Shown one piece after another: positions 15,832-24,168 of a stretch of 64,000 nucleotides of DNA. The notes under the pieces are model-generated. The model was not told where the DNA came from and made no database searches. It worked only from the letters and a program-made list of their open reading frames with translations. Source of the stretch: Corallococcus sp. NCRR (GTDB lineage Bacteria; Myxococcota; Myxococcia; Myxococcales; Myxococcaceae); NCBI RefSeq assembly GCF_026965535.1, contig NZ_CP114039.1, positions 2,542,001 to 2,606,000 on the forward strand. The letters are read 5' to 3'. Position numbers and translations under genes: made by a program. Positions within the stretch are counted from its first letter, which is position 1, and each line of letters begins with the position of its first letter.

Positions 15832-17250
15832 ATGACTGTTTCGGTCCGACAGCGATTGTGGGAGCAGCTCCTGCTGCCGGGGCTGGTGCTGTCGTGGCTG
15901 GGCGTGGTGGTGATGCCGGTATGGCTTCAGGCCGCGCGCCTCTGCTTCGCGAGCTATGACCTGGGCATCTACACCCAGGCCCTGGCGCGTCTGTCCTTCC
16001 AGGAGCCGAATCCCTGGCTCAGCGTCCGGCAGGTCCACGTGTTCGCGGACCACTTCGACCCGGTGCTGTGGCTGGCCCGGCCGCTCGTCACGGTGCTGCC
16101 CGCGAAGTGGGCGGGGCTCGTGGCGGAAGCGGCCTTCGTCCTGCTGTCGCTCGCGCCGCTCGTGTGGCTCCAGGCGCGAGGGCTGCTGGACCGGACCTCC
16201 ACCGCGCTCCTGGGCGCGCTGCTGCTGTTCAACCCGGGGACGACGGCCGCGCTCACCTTTCCCATCCATCCCACCACGTGGGCCATGCTGCCGTGGACGT
16301 GGCTCGCGGTGGCGTATGGCCTCAAGCGCACGGGGTGGATGCTGGGCGCGCTGGTGCTGCTGTTCGCGTGCAAGGAGGAGTTCCCCTTCGTGGGACTGGT
16401 GCTCGCCGGAGGCCTCTGGCTTCGCGGCGAACGGCGGGCCGCGCTGGCGGTGTTCGCGCTGTCCGCGGCGTGGCTCGCGTTCGTGTTCGTGGGGCGCTCG
16501 GGGTGGCTGGGGCAGACGGTGGACTACCGCTCGCGGCTGCTGCCGGAGCAGGGACAGGCGTGGGGCGCGTACCTGCGGGAGCGGCTGGCCGGAAAGCAGC
16601 TCTCGCGCATGGGCACGCTGCTGGTGGCCTTCGTCCCCTTGAGCCTCTGGGCATGGCGCCGCCAGTGGAGGCCGGATCCGCTGTGGCTGGTGCTGCTCCT
16701 GCCCATGCTGGCCATCCGCTTCATGGGCATGGCGTGGCGGTTCCAGTACGGCGCGCCCCTGATGGCCGCCGCGGTGATGCTGTTCCTGCCGCTCCTGCGC
16801 CAGCACCGTCCACCGGCCTGGGTGCTGCTGACGACGGGACTGCTGCTCTACACGACCAACGACAACACCGTGCGCTCCGCGTGGCGCACCACCTTCACGC
16901 CGGAGGTCTTCCCCGCGCACTGTCCGGCCACGGGCCCGCGCCTCGCGAGCGTCCAGCAGGCGCTGGACGTCCTGGCCGCGAATCCGGGAGGCCGGGTACT
17001 GCTGGAGGGCCAGTTCATCGCGGAGGTGGGTGCACGGGACGACGTCTTCGCGGTGGGCGGACCGCAGCTCGATGATCTCGTCTACGACCTGGTGCTGGTG
17101 GAGAAGCCCCCTGCTGGCAGCATCTGGCCGCTGCCCGCCGGACGCATGGAGGAGCTCATCGACGTGTGGCGCTCGGGGCCGGGCACCCAGGTGCTCATCG
17201 ACGACGCGCACGTCTTCCTCGCGCGAGGACACTTCACCGCGAGTCGCTGA
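15832..17250 (+). CDS. DUF2079 polytopic membrane protein
   Basis: A 472-residue membrane protein with about ten hydrophobic segments. The sequence YDLGIYTQAL (about 38-47) followed by HFDPVLW (71-77) and FPIHPTTW (141-148) is the DUF2079 signature, a family related to GT-C glycosyltransferases that use polyprenyl-linked sugars. The family's enzymatic role has not been proven. The last 110 residues are soluble and probably periplasmic. No good ribosome-binding site precedes ATG 15832; a TTG at 15805, with GAGGA just upstream, is an alternative start. Confidence 0.72.
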   Translation: MTVSVRQRLWEQLLLPGLVLSWLGVVVMPVWLQAARLCFASYDLGIYTQALARLSFQEPNPWLSVRQVHVFADHFDPVLWLARPLVTVLPAKWAGLVAEAAFVLLSLAPLVWLQARGLLDRTSTALLGALLLFNPGTTAALTFPIHPTTWAMLPWTWLAVAYGLKRTGWMLGALVLLFACKEEFPFVGLVLAGGLWLRGERRAALAVFALSAAWLAFVFVGRSGWLGQTVDYRSRLLPEQGQAWGAYLRERLAGKQLSRMGTLLVAFVPLSLWAWRRQWRPDPLWLVLLLPMLAIRFMGMAWRFQYGAPLMAAAVMLFLPLLRQHRPPAWVLLTTGLLLYTTNDNTVRSAWRTTFTPEVFPAHCPATGPRLASVQQALDVLAANPGGRVLLEGQFIAEVGARDDVFAVGGPQLDDLVYDLVLVEKPPAGSIWPLPAGRMEELIDVWRSGPGTQVLIDDAHVFLARGHFTASR

Positions 17251-17297
17251 GGCCCGTTCGCAGGCAATGACCTCGTGGACCGTGCCGTAATGGGGAC

Positions 17298-18707
17298 ATG
17301 TCTCTTCCCCTGCTAGTGGGTGCCTTGCTGACGGCCGCGGCCCCCTCCCCGTACCTGGACTCGCGGACCACCGGCGCCGCGTATTGCTATGACCCGGAGA
17401 GCCCCTTGCTGCACGAGGCCTTCCGCCGGCCGAAGCCCACGCCCGACACGCGCGTGGACAGCGCCGCGCTGGCGGAGGACGTGCGCTTCCTGCACCAGCT
17501 CCTGCGCACCACGTACTCCGGCTGGCCGGAGCTGCTCGCGCACCGCGGCTTTGATCCGGATGCCTTCCTCCAGGACTGGAGCGCGAAGGTGGCCGCGTCC
17601 GGGCCCACCGTGTCCTTCCAGGACGGCGTCCTCACGCCCACCATCGCCATCCGCGAGGCGCTGACGGACAACCACTTCGGTCCGTCCGGCCTCCTGAGCC
17701 TGCTGCGCGAGGAGCCACGGCTCGCCTTCCGCGAGTACCAGGCCGACGCACCTCCGGGGCTCCCGCTCACGTCCTGCGACGCGAACACCGTGGCGGGCGC
17801 GCAGGTGGACACGCTGCGGGTGGCGCCGGTGCTGAAGCCGGAGGGCACCCGGGGACAGCGGCTCACGGTGTCCGCGCGAGGCGGGGGCGATGCACGGACG
17901 CTCCAGTGCGGTGACACGTCCGTGGCGCTCACGGTGCGCCCCGTGACTCCGTCTCTGACCTTCGAGCCGAAGGACACCTATACGTACGAACCGAAGGGCG
18001 ACGTGGGCATCATCACGATCCGCCGCTTCTCAGGGCCGCCCGAGGCCGAAGCCGGGCTGCGCCGGTTCGTCGCGGACGCGCCAAGGCACCGCAAGCACAA
18101 GCTGCTGGTGTTCGACCTGCGCGGCAACAGCGGCGGCAACGACGGCTATGTGTACGAGTGGCTGGACGCGATGGTGCGCGGGCCGTGGTTCTCCTCGGGG
18201 GAGGTGTGGATGCACGGCGCCTTCTATCCCTGCTTCGAATGGAACTCGCGCGTGCAGCGGCAGGCCATGGATGGCCGGTTGGACACGCCGGAAGCGAAGG
18301 CCGAACGTGAAGCCCTCCGTGCGAAGTGGCCGGTGAAGCCAGAGCCCTCGCGGCCCGTGTTCGACAGCGGCCGCGTGGAGGGCCACGCGAAGACGCCCTT
18401 CACGGGGCGCATCGTGGTGCTGGTGGACCGGAACTCCGCGTCCTCGGGAGAGAGCGGAGCCTACGCCCTGCACCGCGCCACGGGCGCACCGATGGTGGGC
18501 GAGCGGACCGGAGGCTTCCTCACCTACGGCAACGCGCCAAGCTTCGTGCTGCCGCGCACGGGTTTCGCGTGGGTGGTGCCTACCAAGCGCAATTATTTCG
18601 CCGACCCCGTGGAGGGCGTGGGACACGCCGTGCAGGTGTACCTGGACGCGGAGGACCTGGGCCGGCCCGTGGCGGAGCTGCTGCCCCGCTTGCGCAAGCT
18701 GCCGTGA
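17298..18707 (+). CDS. S41-family peptidase, secreted
   Basis: A 469-residue protein with a short N-terminal hydrophobic segment (MSLPLLVGALLTAAAPS) suggesting export. The tail-specific-protease (S41) core is visible: VGIITIRRFSG near 235, LLVFDLRGNSGGNDG near 268-282, and the nucleophile region RNSASSGESGAYAL near 378-391. GGFLTYGN and a late FADPVEGVGHAV follow the usual S41 order. A PDZ domain is not evident. The natural substrate is unknown. GGGGA precedes ATG 17298. Confidence 0.82.
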   Translation: MSLPLLVGALLTAAAPSPYLDSRTTGAAYCYDPESPLLHEAFRRPKPTPDTRVDSAALAEDVRFLHQLLRTTYSGWPELLAHRGFDPDAFLQDWSAKVAASGPTVSFQDGVLTPTIAIREALTDNHFGPSGLLSLLREEPRLAFREYQADAPPGLPLTSCDANTVAGAQVDTLRVAPVLKPEGTRGQRLTVSARGGGDARTLQCGDTSVALTVRPVTPSLTFEPKDTYTYEPKGDVGIITIRRFSGPPEAEAGLRRFVADAPRHRKHKLLVFDLRGNSGGNDGYVYEWLDAMVRGPWFSSGEVWMHGAFYPCFEWNSRVQRQAMDGRLDTPEAKAEREALRAKWPVKPEPSRPVFDSGRVEGHAKTPFTGRIVVLVDRNSASSGESGAYALHRATGAPMVGERTGGFLTYGNAPSFVLPRTGFAWVVPTKRNYFADPVEGVGHAVQVYLDAEDLGRPVAELLPRLRKLP

Positions 18708-18864
18708 GTCAACGTGCCCCACGCACCGGGGCGCGTGTCCCGTCATGCCCCGGTGGATGGGGGCCGTTATAGGTATTTCCGTGGGCCCGGGACGTTGGCC
18801 GGGCTCATGCAATGCCTTGAATCCACACCGGCTCCAGAGCACGGAGCCCTACCCGAGGCGGACG

Positions 18865-19200
18865 ATGAAGCGCGCACTGCGAATCACCTACCGGGGCATG
18901 GAGACGAGCGACACCCTCAACGAGCACATCCGCGACCAGGCGGAGAAGCTGGAGCAGTTCCACGACGGCATCACCGGCTGCAACGTGGTGGTGGAGGAAC
19001 CCCACCGCCACCACGCCCAGGGGCACCGCTTCCACGTGCGCGTGGAGCTGCACGTGCCGGGCAGGGACATCATCGCGGACCGGGAGCCAGCGGAACTCGC
19101 GGCCCACGCGGATGCCTACCAGGCCGTCACCGACGCGTTCGAGGCCGCGCGACGCCAGTTGCAACACCACGCGGACCGCCAGCACGCGCACCACCGCTAG
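18865..19200 (+). CDS. HPF/RaiA family ribosome-associated protein
   Basis: A 111-residue protein with the short HPF/RaiA fold: beta-alpha-beta-beta-beta-alpha with ALRITYRGMETSDTLNEHIR at the start and DAYQAVTDAFEAARRQL in the last helix. Family members bind the 30S decoding centre and dampen translation or promote ribosome hibernation. The tail is very His-rich (HHADRQHAHHR). GAGGCGG lies six bases before ATG 18865. It stands alone between unrelated genes. Confidence 0.82.
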   Translation: MKRALRITYRGMETSDTLNEHIRDQAEKLEQFHDGITGCNVVVEEPHRHHAQGHRFHVRVELHVPGRDIIADREPAELAAHADAYQAVTDAFEAARRQLQHHADRQHAHHR

Positions 19201-19396
19201 TCATCGCAGGCTGACCGTGGGGCCTCCGGGCTCCACGGCCGGCGCGCTCCTGCCGAGGGACAGCGCTCCTCGGAAGACGATGACCCACCGCGAAACACGG
19301 GCACCGGACACTGACCCGGCCCTGGAGGGCGCGATGGCGCCGGGGCGCTTGCCGGTAGCGTCACGGGGGACGGACACCTCCCAGGAGTCGCTCGGA

Positions 19397-19996
19397 ATGA
19401 AGAGGCCTTCCAGCCGGGGCTGGCTGATGCTCGCGGGAGCGCTGTGGGTGGGCGGAATCGGCACGGGCGTCGTGGCGCTGGCCCGGTACTCGATGACGCC
19501 GGGCGCCGCGCCCGCGACGGCGGAGACGTGGCCCGAGGGAACGCGGCTGACGCGGCGGGCGGGACGTCCGGTGCTGGTGATGCTCGCGCATCCGAAGTGC
19601 ACCTGCACGCGGGCGAGCCTGTCGGAGCTGGCGGAGGTGCTGACGCACGGGGAGGGACGCGCGGACGCCTTCGTCCTGTTCCTGCGTCCGGAGGGACTGG
19701 AGGATGGCTGGGAACAGGGCGACCTGTGGCGCACGGCCGCGAGCATCCCGGGCGTCACGGTGCTGAGCGACCCGGACGGCGTGGAGGCGAAGCGTTTCGG
19801 CGCGACGACCTCCGGGCACGTGGTGCTCTACGGCGCGGACGGGCGCCTGCGCTTCAGCGGAGGCATCACGGTGGCGCGAGGGCACGTGGGTGACAGCCCC
19901 GGACGCGAGGCGCTGGAGCGCGTGCTGCGAGAGGACGGCGAAGGTGGCGGCACGCCGGTGTATGGCTGCGCGCTGGAGGAGCGCCGGGAGCGCTGA
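19397..19996 (+). CDS. RedB-like thioredoxin-fold membrane-anchored protein
   Basis: A 199-residue protein: a membrane helix at about 8-29, then a periplasmic thioredoxin-like domain. The redox motif is CTC (C68, C70) in HPKCTCTRASL rather than the usual CxxC. The layout VLVMLAHPKCTC, then TVLSDPDGVEAKRFGATTSG, then VLYGADGRLRFSGGIT follows the AhpC/TlpA-type fold and resembles myxobacterial RedB. A redox or sensory role is plausible but unproven. The start is uncertain: ATG 19397 has GGAG nine bases upstream, while ATG 19280 is in frame and also open. Confidence 0.65.
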   Translation: MKRPSSRGWLMLAGALWVGGIGTGVVALARYSMTPGAAPATAETWPEGTRLTRRAGRPVLVMLAHPKCTCTRASLSELAEVLTHGEGRADAFVLFLRPEGLEDGWEQGDLWRTAASIPGVTVLSDPDGVEAKRFGATTSGHVVLYGADGRLRFSGGITVARGHVGDSPGREALERVLREDGEGGGTPVYGCALEERRER

Positions 19997-20134
19997 AGCG
20001 CGCGGATGTCCTGCGTTGAGCGGTTGGACGCGGGAGCATGTCTGGCGTTGGACGTCCGGGGCAGGAGCGGTTGGCGTGGTGGAGGCGTCTGGGATTGGCT
20101 CCGCGCGCTTTCCCATCCCCGAGGAAGACCGCCC

Positions 20135-21220
20135 ATGTCGCTCGACCACTACGTCACCCTGGGCCGCTCCGGCCTGCGCGTCAGTCCCTTCTGCCTGGGC
20201 GCCATGACGTTCGGCGAGGACCTGGGCTGGGGCAGCAGCGTGGAGACCTCCAACGCCATCCTGGACCGCTTCATCGAGCGGGGCGGGAACTTCATCGACA
20301 CGGCGAACGTGTACACGTTCGGGCACGCGGAGAAGATCATCGGGGACCACATCGGGAAGCATCCGGCGAAGCGCGACCGGGTGGTCATCGCCACGAAGTT
20401 CTTCGGCAACCTCTTCGAGAGGGATCCGAACGGCGGCGGCGCGGGCCGCAAGTCGGTGATGGCGGCGTGCGATGAGTCGCTGCGCCGGCTTCAGACGGAC
20501 TACATCGACCTGTACTGGATGCACGCCTGGGACGCGAACACGCCCATCGAGGAGACGATGCGGGCGCTGGACGACCTGGTGCGCTCCGGAAAGGTCCGCT
20601 ACGTGGGCTTCTCCGACACGCCCGCGTGGAAGGTGGCGCAGGCGCAGGTGACGGCCTTCTTCCGGGGCTGGGCGCCGCTGGTGGCGTTGCAGATCGAGTA
20701 CTCGCTGCTGGAGCGCACGGTGGAGGGCGAGCTCATCCCGATGGCACGGGAGCTGGGGCTGGGCGTGACGCCGTGGTCGCCGCTGCGCAGCGGCGTGCTG
20801 AGCGGCAAGTACACGCGGGAGAACGCGGGCAAGCAGAAGGCGGACCGGGGTGCGTGGGCGGAGGCGTCGCTCAACGAGAAGACCTACAGGCTCATCGACG
20901 TGCTCCAGCGCGTGGCGAAGGAGCAGAACACCTCGGTGGCGCGAGTGTCGCTGGCCTGGGTGCAGGGCCGGCCGGGCGTGGCGTCCACCATCCTGGGGGC
21001 GCGCACGCTGGAGCAGCTGGACAACAACCTGGGCGCGCTGGACGTGAAGCTGACGCCGGAGCAGGTGAAGGCGCTGGATGACGAATCCCAGCCCACGCTC
21101 AACTTCCCGGCGGCCTTCCTCCAGGGCGCGCCGTCCTTCATGCACGCGGGCCTGCGCGTGAACGGGGTCCAGGCCCCGCCCAGCAACCTGACGCCCAAGG
21201 CAGGCGCCCCCCGGTACTGA
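20135..21220 (+). CDS. Aldo/keto reductase
   Basis: A 361-residue NADPH-dependent aldo/keto reductase. Tetrad residues are D55 and Y60 (FIDTANVYTFGHAE), K88 (VIATKFFG) and H130 (LYWMH). The C-terminal coenzyme segment TILGARTLEQLDNNLGALDV is typical. It has no signal peptide, in contrast to the exported relative at 10637. The start at 20135 is supported by GAGGAAGA upstream and homology beginning with YVTLGRSGLRVS. The substrate cannot be told. Confidence 0.9.
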   Translation: MSLDHYVTLGRSGLRVSPFCLGAMTFGEDLGWGSSVETSNAILDRFIERGGNFIDTANVYTFGHAEKIIGDHIGKHPAKRDRVVIATKFFGNLFERDPNGGGAGRKSVMAACDESLRRLQTDYIDLYWMHAWDANTPIEETMRALDDLVRSGKVRYVGFSDTPAWKVAQAQVTAFFRGWAPLVALQIEYSLLERTVEGELIPMARELGLGVTPWSPLRSGVLSGKYTRENAGKQKADRGAWAEASLNEKTYRLIDVLQRVAKEQNTSVARVSLAWVQGRPGVASTILGARTLEQLDNNLGALDVKLTPEQVKALDDESQPTLNFPAAFLQGAPSFMHAGLRVNGVQAPPSNLTPKAGAPRY

Positions 21221-21437
21221 TCATCTGGGGAAAGCCAGACCCTGTCGGCACACCGGCGCACAGTGTGGAGTGCGGGGCCTTACGTTTCGGGCCTCGCGCG
21301 GGGGCAAATGGCCGCTGAAGCGTTCACGGGCGGACGCTCGCGGTAGCGCGGACGGGGGTCGTTCCTAACATCGGCCCCCTGGCAGTGAGTCGGTGGTTGG
21401 GGCGGTCTGGCGCGGTACGGGCGGCGGGGAGGGTGGC

Positions 21438-22943
21438 GTGAGCGAGCTACTGACAGGTGATGTGTCTTCGCGGGCGCAGGTAGGCGGTTCGGATTTCTCC
21501 CGCGACCCCGAGACCTTCGAAGCCGAGCTGGATGCGTGCCTGGATCGCGCGCTCTCCTCCGAGACCTCCGAAGAAGAAGAGATCATCGTGCCGGAGTCCT
21601 TCGCGACCGGCCCGCTGCGCGCGCTGCTCGACCTGGCCTCCACCGAGGAGACCTGGCTCCAGTCGCTGCCGCCTCCCTCCAACGACGACGTCGAGCCCCA
21701 GCTCACGCTGTCCGCCGAGGCCGCGAACGTCGTCATCCCGGAGTGGCTGCGCGCGGACGAGTCCACGTCTGACGCCTCCTGCGGCGCCGTGACGTCGTGG
21801 GATGCCACGCCGCCGTCGCCCGCCTGGGCCACGCCCGGCTCTCCGGCCGAAGCCTACGCGCCGCAGCCGTGGATGCCGTACGCCCCCGTGGCGCCCGAGC
21901 CTCCTCCGCCCGCCATCGCCGATGCGTCCACGCGCATCCTCGGCATGAGCCCCATGTCCTTCGTCAGCGCCGTGGCGATGGGCGCGCTCGCCGCGGGTCT
22001 CCTCGTCGTCGCGGGCCTGCGGCTCACGTCGAAGGATGAGACGCAGCTCATGCCGCAAGCGCAGGTCCTGACTGGCACCGTGGCCGCGCCGGGCACGCAG
22101 GGCTCCGCTACGGGTCAGCAGGGCGCCATGTCCACGCAGGGCTTCTACGGTGTCCCCGGCATCCAGGCGGGTACGCAGGACCTCTCGCAGTCCATCGCGG
22201 GCGCCGTGAACACGCCCGCGCTGACGGACGCGCAGCGCGCTGCGCAGGCCCTCACTCCGAACACGCCTGTCCTGTCGGGCCCCGCGAGCGCGGGCCTGAC
22301 CACCGGCCTGCACACGCTGGCCCCGGACCCCACGCCGTCCACGAAGCCCGCCGCGGTGACGCCGAAGAAGGCCCCCGTGGCCCAGCGAGCGGCCACGCTC
22401 GAAGCGCCCGAGGACACCGGCGAGGTCCGCGAGATGTCCTTCGGCAGCGAAATCTCCGAGGAGGAGATGGCCCTGGCCCGTCAGGCCGCCGCCGAAGCCG
22501 CGGCCGAAGAGGCCGCGCCGCCCGAATCCGAAATCGACGAGGACTTCGCCCGCGAGCTCGGCTTCACCGACGAAGCGGAGTCCCCGGAGGCCTCCGCCCC
22601 GAAGCAGGCCCAGGAGAAGACCGTCTACATCCCGCCGGCCCCGACCTCCGAGCGCGAGCAGCTCGCGCCCTCGGACATCACCAACGTGGTCGTCACGAAC
22701 CAGCCCGCCATCGCCGCCTGCGTCCAGAACTTCAAGACCGGCACCGCCCTGGAGAACGGCGGCCGCTTCCAGCTGCGCTGGTCCGTGGACCCCGCCGGCA
22801 CCGTCTCCGGCGTGTCCATGGAGACCGAGGCCCTGAAGGGCTCCCCGCTCGCCGGCTGCATCGAGGACCAGGTGCGCGGCTGGAAGTTCCCCGTGCACCG
22901 CGTCGCCATGAACGCCCCCGTGCACTACCCCTTCGTCTTCTAG
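21438..22943 (+). CDS. AgmX/PglI C-terminal domain protein, membrane anchored
   Basis: A 501-residue protein. Residues 1-160 are acidic and Pro-rich; one hydrophobic helix is at about 174-194 (FVSAVAMGALAAGLLVVAGL); then comes a long periplasmic Ala/Pro/Glu linker. A C-terminal domain (about 411-501) runs from VVTNQPAIAACVQNF to WKFPVHRVAM and matches the AgmX/PglI family, also seen in gliding-motility proteins of Myxococcus and related to TonB C-terminal domains. It lacks the N-terminal zinc-ribbon/GYF modules of GltJ. GGGGAGGG precedes a GTG start at 21438. It probably spans the envelope; a motility role is an inference. Confidence 0.75.
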   Translation: MSELLTGDVSSRAQVGGSDFSRDPETFEAELDACLDRALSSETSEEEEIIVPESFATGPLRALLDLASTEETWLQSLPPPSNDDVEPQLTLSAEAANVVIPEWLRADESTSDASCGAVTSWDATPPSPAWATPGSPAEAYAPQPWMPYAPVAPEPPPPAIADASTRILGMSPMSFVSAVAMGALAAGLLVVAGLRLTSKDETQLMPQAQVLTGTVAAPGTQGSATGQQGAMSTQGFYGVPGIQAGTQDLSQSIAGAVNTPALTDAQRAAQALTPNTPVLSGPASAGLTTGLHTLAPDPTPSTKPAAVTPKKAPVAQRAATLEAPEDTGEVREMSFGSEISEEEMALARQAAAEAAAEEAAPPESEIDEDFARELGFTDEAESPEASAPKQAQEKTVYIPPAPTSEREQLAPSDITNVVVTNQPAIAACVQNFKTGTALENGGRFQLRWSVDPAGTVSGVSMETEALKGSPLAGCIEDQVRGWKFPVHRVAMNAPVHYPFVF

Positions 22944-22960
22944 CCCCCTGGACAATCAAA

Positions 22961-22996
22961 ACATTCACGAATATGTATATACACGTCCATGAATGT
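22961..22996. promoter_or_regulatory. 36-bp dyad, probable ArsR-family operator
   Basis: Nested inverted repeats share one centre (between 22978 and 22979): outer arms ACATTCA (22961-22967) and TGAATGT (22990-22996), and a perfect inner palindrome TGTATATACA (22974-22983). The right arm overlaps the ATG at 22989. The patch is AT-rich in a GC-rich genome and contains a -10-like TATATA. A bound dimer would block both promoter and start codon, which fits autorepression by the gene product. Confidence 0.65.
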
Positions 22997-23339
22997 TGAC
23001 GTCTTCCAGACCCTGGCCGACCCCACGCGCCGCCGCATCGTCGAGGCGCTGAAGGGCGGCGAGCTGTCGGTGAACGACCTGGTGGCCCGGGTGGACATCC
23101 AGCAGTCGGGTGTCTCCCGTCACCTGGGGATCCTCCAGGAAGCGGGCTTCGTCCATGTCCGCCCCGAGGGCACGAAGCGGCTGTACTCGCTTCGCCCGGA
23201 GCCCTTTCAGGAGCTCGATGCCTGGGTCACCGGGTATCGCGGCCTCTGGGAGGCCCGCCTCGACCGGTTCGGTCAGGCGCTCGAGCGAAGACGCAAGGCA
23301 CGCACGGACGCCCCCAAATCCGAGGAGGAACCCCCATGA
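22989..23339 (+). CDS. ArsR-family transcriptional regulator
   Basis: A 116-residue winged-helix repressor: DVFQTLADPTRRRIVEALKG at the start, recognition helix region QQSGVSRHLGILQEAGFV (about 38-55) and wing VRPEGTKRLYSL. No Cys pairs typical of metal sensors are present, so it belongs to the ArsR branch usually paired with an AHSA1/SRPBCC gene. Its stop overlaps the ATG of that partner by four bases (ATGA). A strong dyad spans its own start codon, pointing to autoregulation. The leader is very short, with no ribosome-binding site. Confidence 0.9.
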   Translation: MNVDVFQTLADPTRRRIVEALKGGELSVNDLVARVDIQQSGVSRHLGILQEAGFVHVRPEGTKRLYSLRPEPFQELDAWVTGYRGLWEARLDRFGQALERRRKARTDAPKSEEEPP

Positions 23340-23830
23340 CGACCCAGGCCGAGACCACGAAGCGCAGCACCGTCACCTTCGAGCGCAGCTACACGGCGAC
23401 GCTCGACGAGGTCTGGGAGCTGTGGACCACGAAGGACGGCTTCGAATCCTGGTGGGGCCCCGAGGGCTTCACCGTGAAGGTGCACGAACTGGACGCGCGT
23501 CCGGAAGGCCTGCTGCGCTACGACATGATCGCCACCGCGCCGGAGCAGGTCGCCTTCATGAAGCAGGCGGGCATGCCCCTCTCCAGCCCCAGCAGCCTCA
23601 CGTACACGGAGCTGACGCCGAAGACACGGCTCGCGTACCGGCACGCGGTGGACTTCATCCCGGGCGTCACGCCGTACACCGTCTCCACGGTGGTGGACTT
23701 CGAGGCGAAGGGCGGCACCGTACGGATGACCGTCACGTCCGACGCCATGCACAGCGAGGAGTGGACGAAGCGGGCGTCCATGGGCATGCAGAGCCAGCTC
23801 AACAAGCTCGACAAGCGGTTCCAGCGTTAG
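23336..23830 (+). CDS. SRPBCC (AHSA1-like) domain protein
   Basis: A 164-residue START/AHSA1-like protein: VTFERSYTATLDEVWELWTT at the start, then ESWWGPEGFTVKVHELD and LTPKTRLAYRH in the order expected of the helix-grip fold with a hydrophobic cavity. The ligand is unknown. It is translationally coupled to the ArsR regulator (ATGA overlap), a pairing common in soil bacteria where the pair responds to small hydrophobic molecules or stress. Confidence 0.85.
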   Translation: MTTQAETTKRSTVTFERSYTATLDEVWELWTTKDGFESWWGPEGFTVKVHELDARPEGLLRYDMIATAPEQVAFMKQAGMPLSSPSSLTYTELTPKTRLAYRHAVDFIPGVTPYTVSTVVDFEAKGGTVRMTVTSDAMHSEEWTKRASMGMQSQLNKLDKRFQR

Positions 23831-23838
23831 ATTGGCGC

Positions 23839-24168
23839 ATGGCCGCGCGGGAGGACCCAGACCCCATCGAGTTGCACCTGTGTCACCGTTGCCTGATGCG
23901 GCTGCCGGTGGACGCGGGCGGGGTGGACCTTCCGCGCCGGGTGCGTGAAGCGCTCAAGGCCCACGGCCTGGCGGACAAGACGCAGCTCATCCCCGCGTCC
24001 TGTCTGGGTCACTGCCCCACGGGGAAGGTCACCGTGCTCGTGGTCCCCGACTCCACGGCGCGGGGCACGCACGCGAAGCTCATCGACCCGAAGGAGGACG
24101 GCGAGGATCTCGCGAAGCACCTGGAGTCACGGCTCGTCCGGGGCCCGTCGAAAGCCGGGCCGCCTTGA
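23839..24168 (+). CDS. Thioredoxin-like [2Fe-2S] ferredoxin domain protein
   Basis: A 109-residue protein with four cysteines placed as in thioredoxin-fold [2Fe-2S] ferredoxins: C15 and C18 (HLCHRC) and C55 and C59 (SCLGHCPTG). It should carry one 2Fe-2S cluster; the electron partner is unknown. It begins eight bases after the SRPBCC gene and may share its transcript. Its last 89 bases lie inside the 3' end of the oppositely oriented pdxA gene. No strong ribosome-binding site is seen. Confidence 0.75.
   Translation: MAAREDPDPIELHLCHRCLMRLPVDAGGVDLPRRVREALKAHGLADKTQLIPASCLGHCPTGKVTVLVVPDSTARGTHAKLIDPKEDGEDLAKHLESRLVRGPSKAGPP

Noticed and set aside
23110-24168. One long frame joining the ArsR region to the ferredoxin protein
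   Set aside because: Only the last 109 codons resemble a protein family; the ArsR and SRPBCC genes occupy the other frames upstream.
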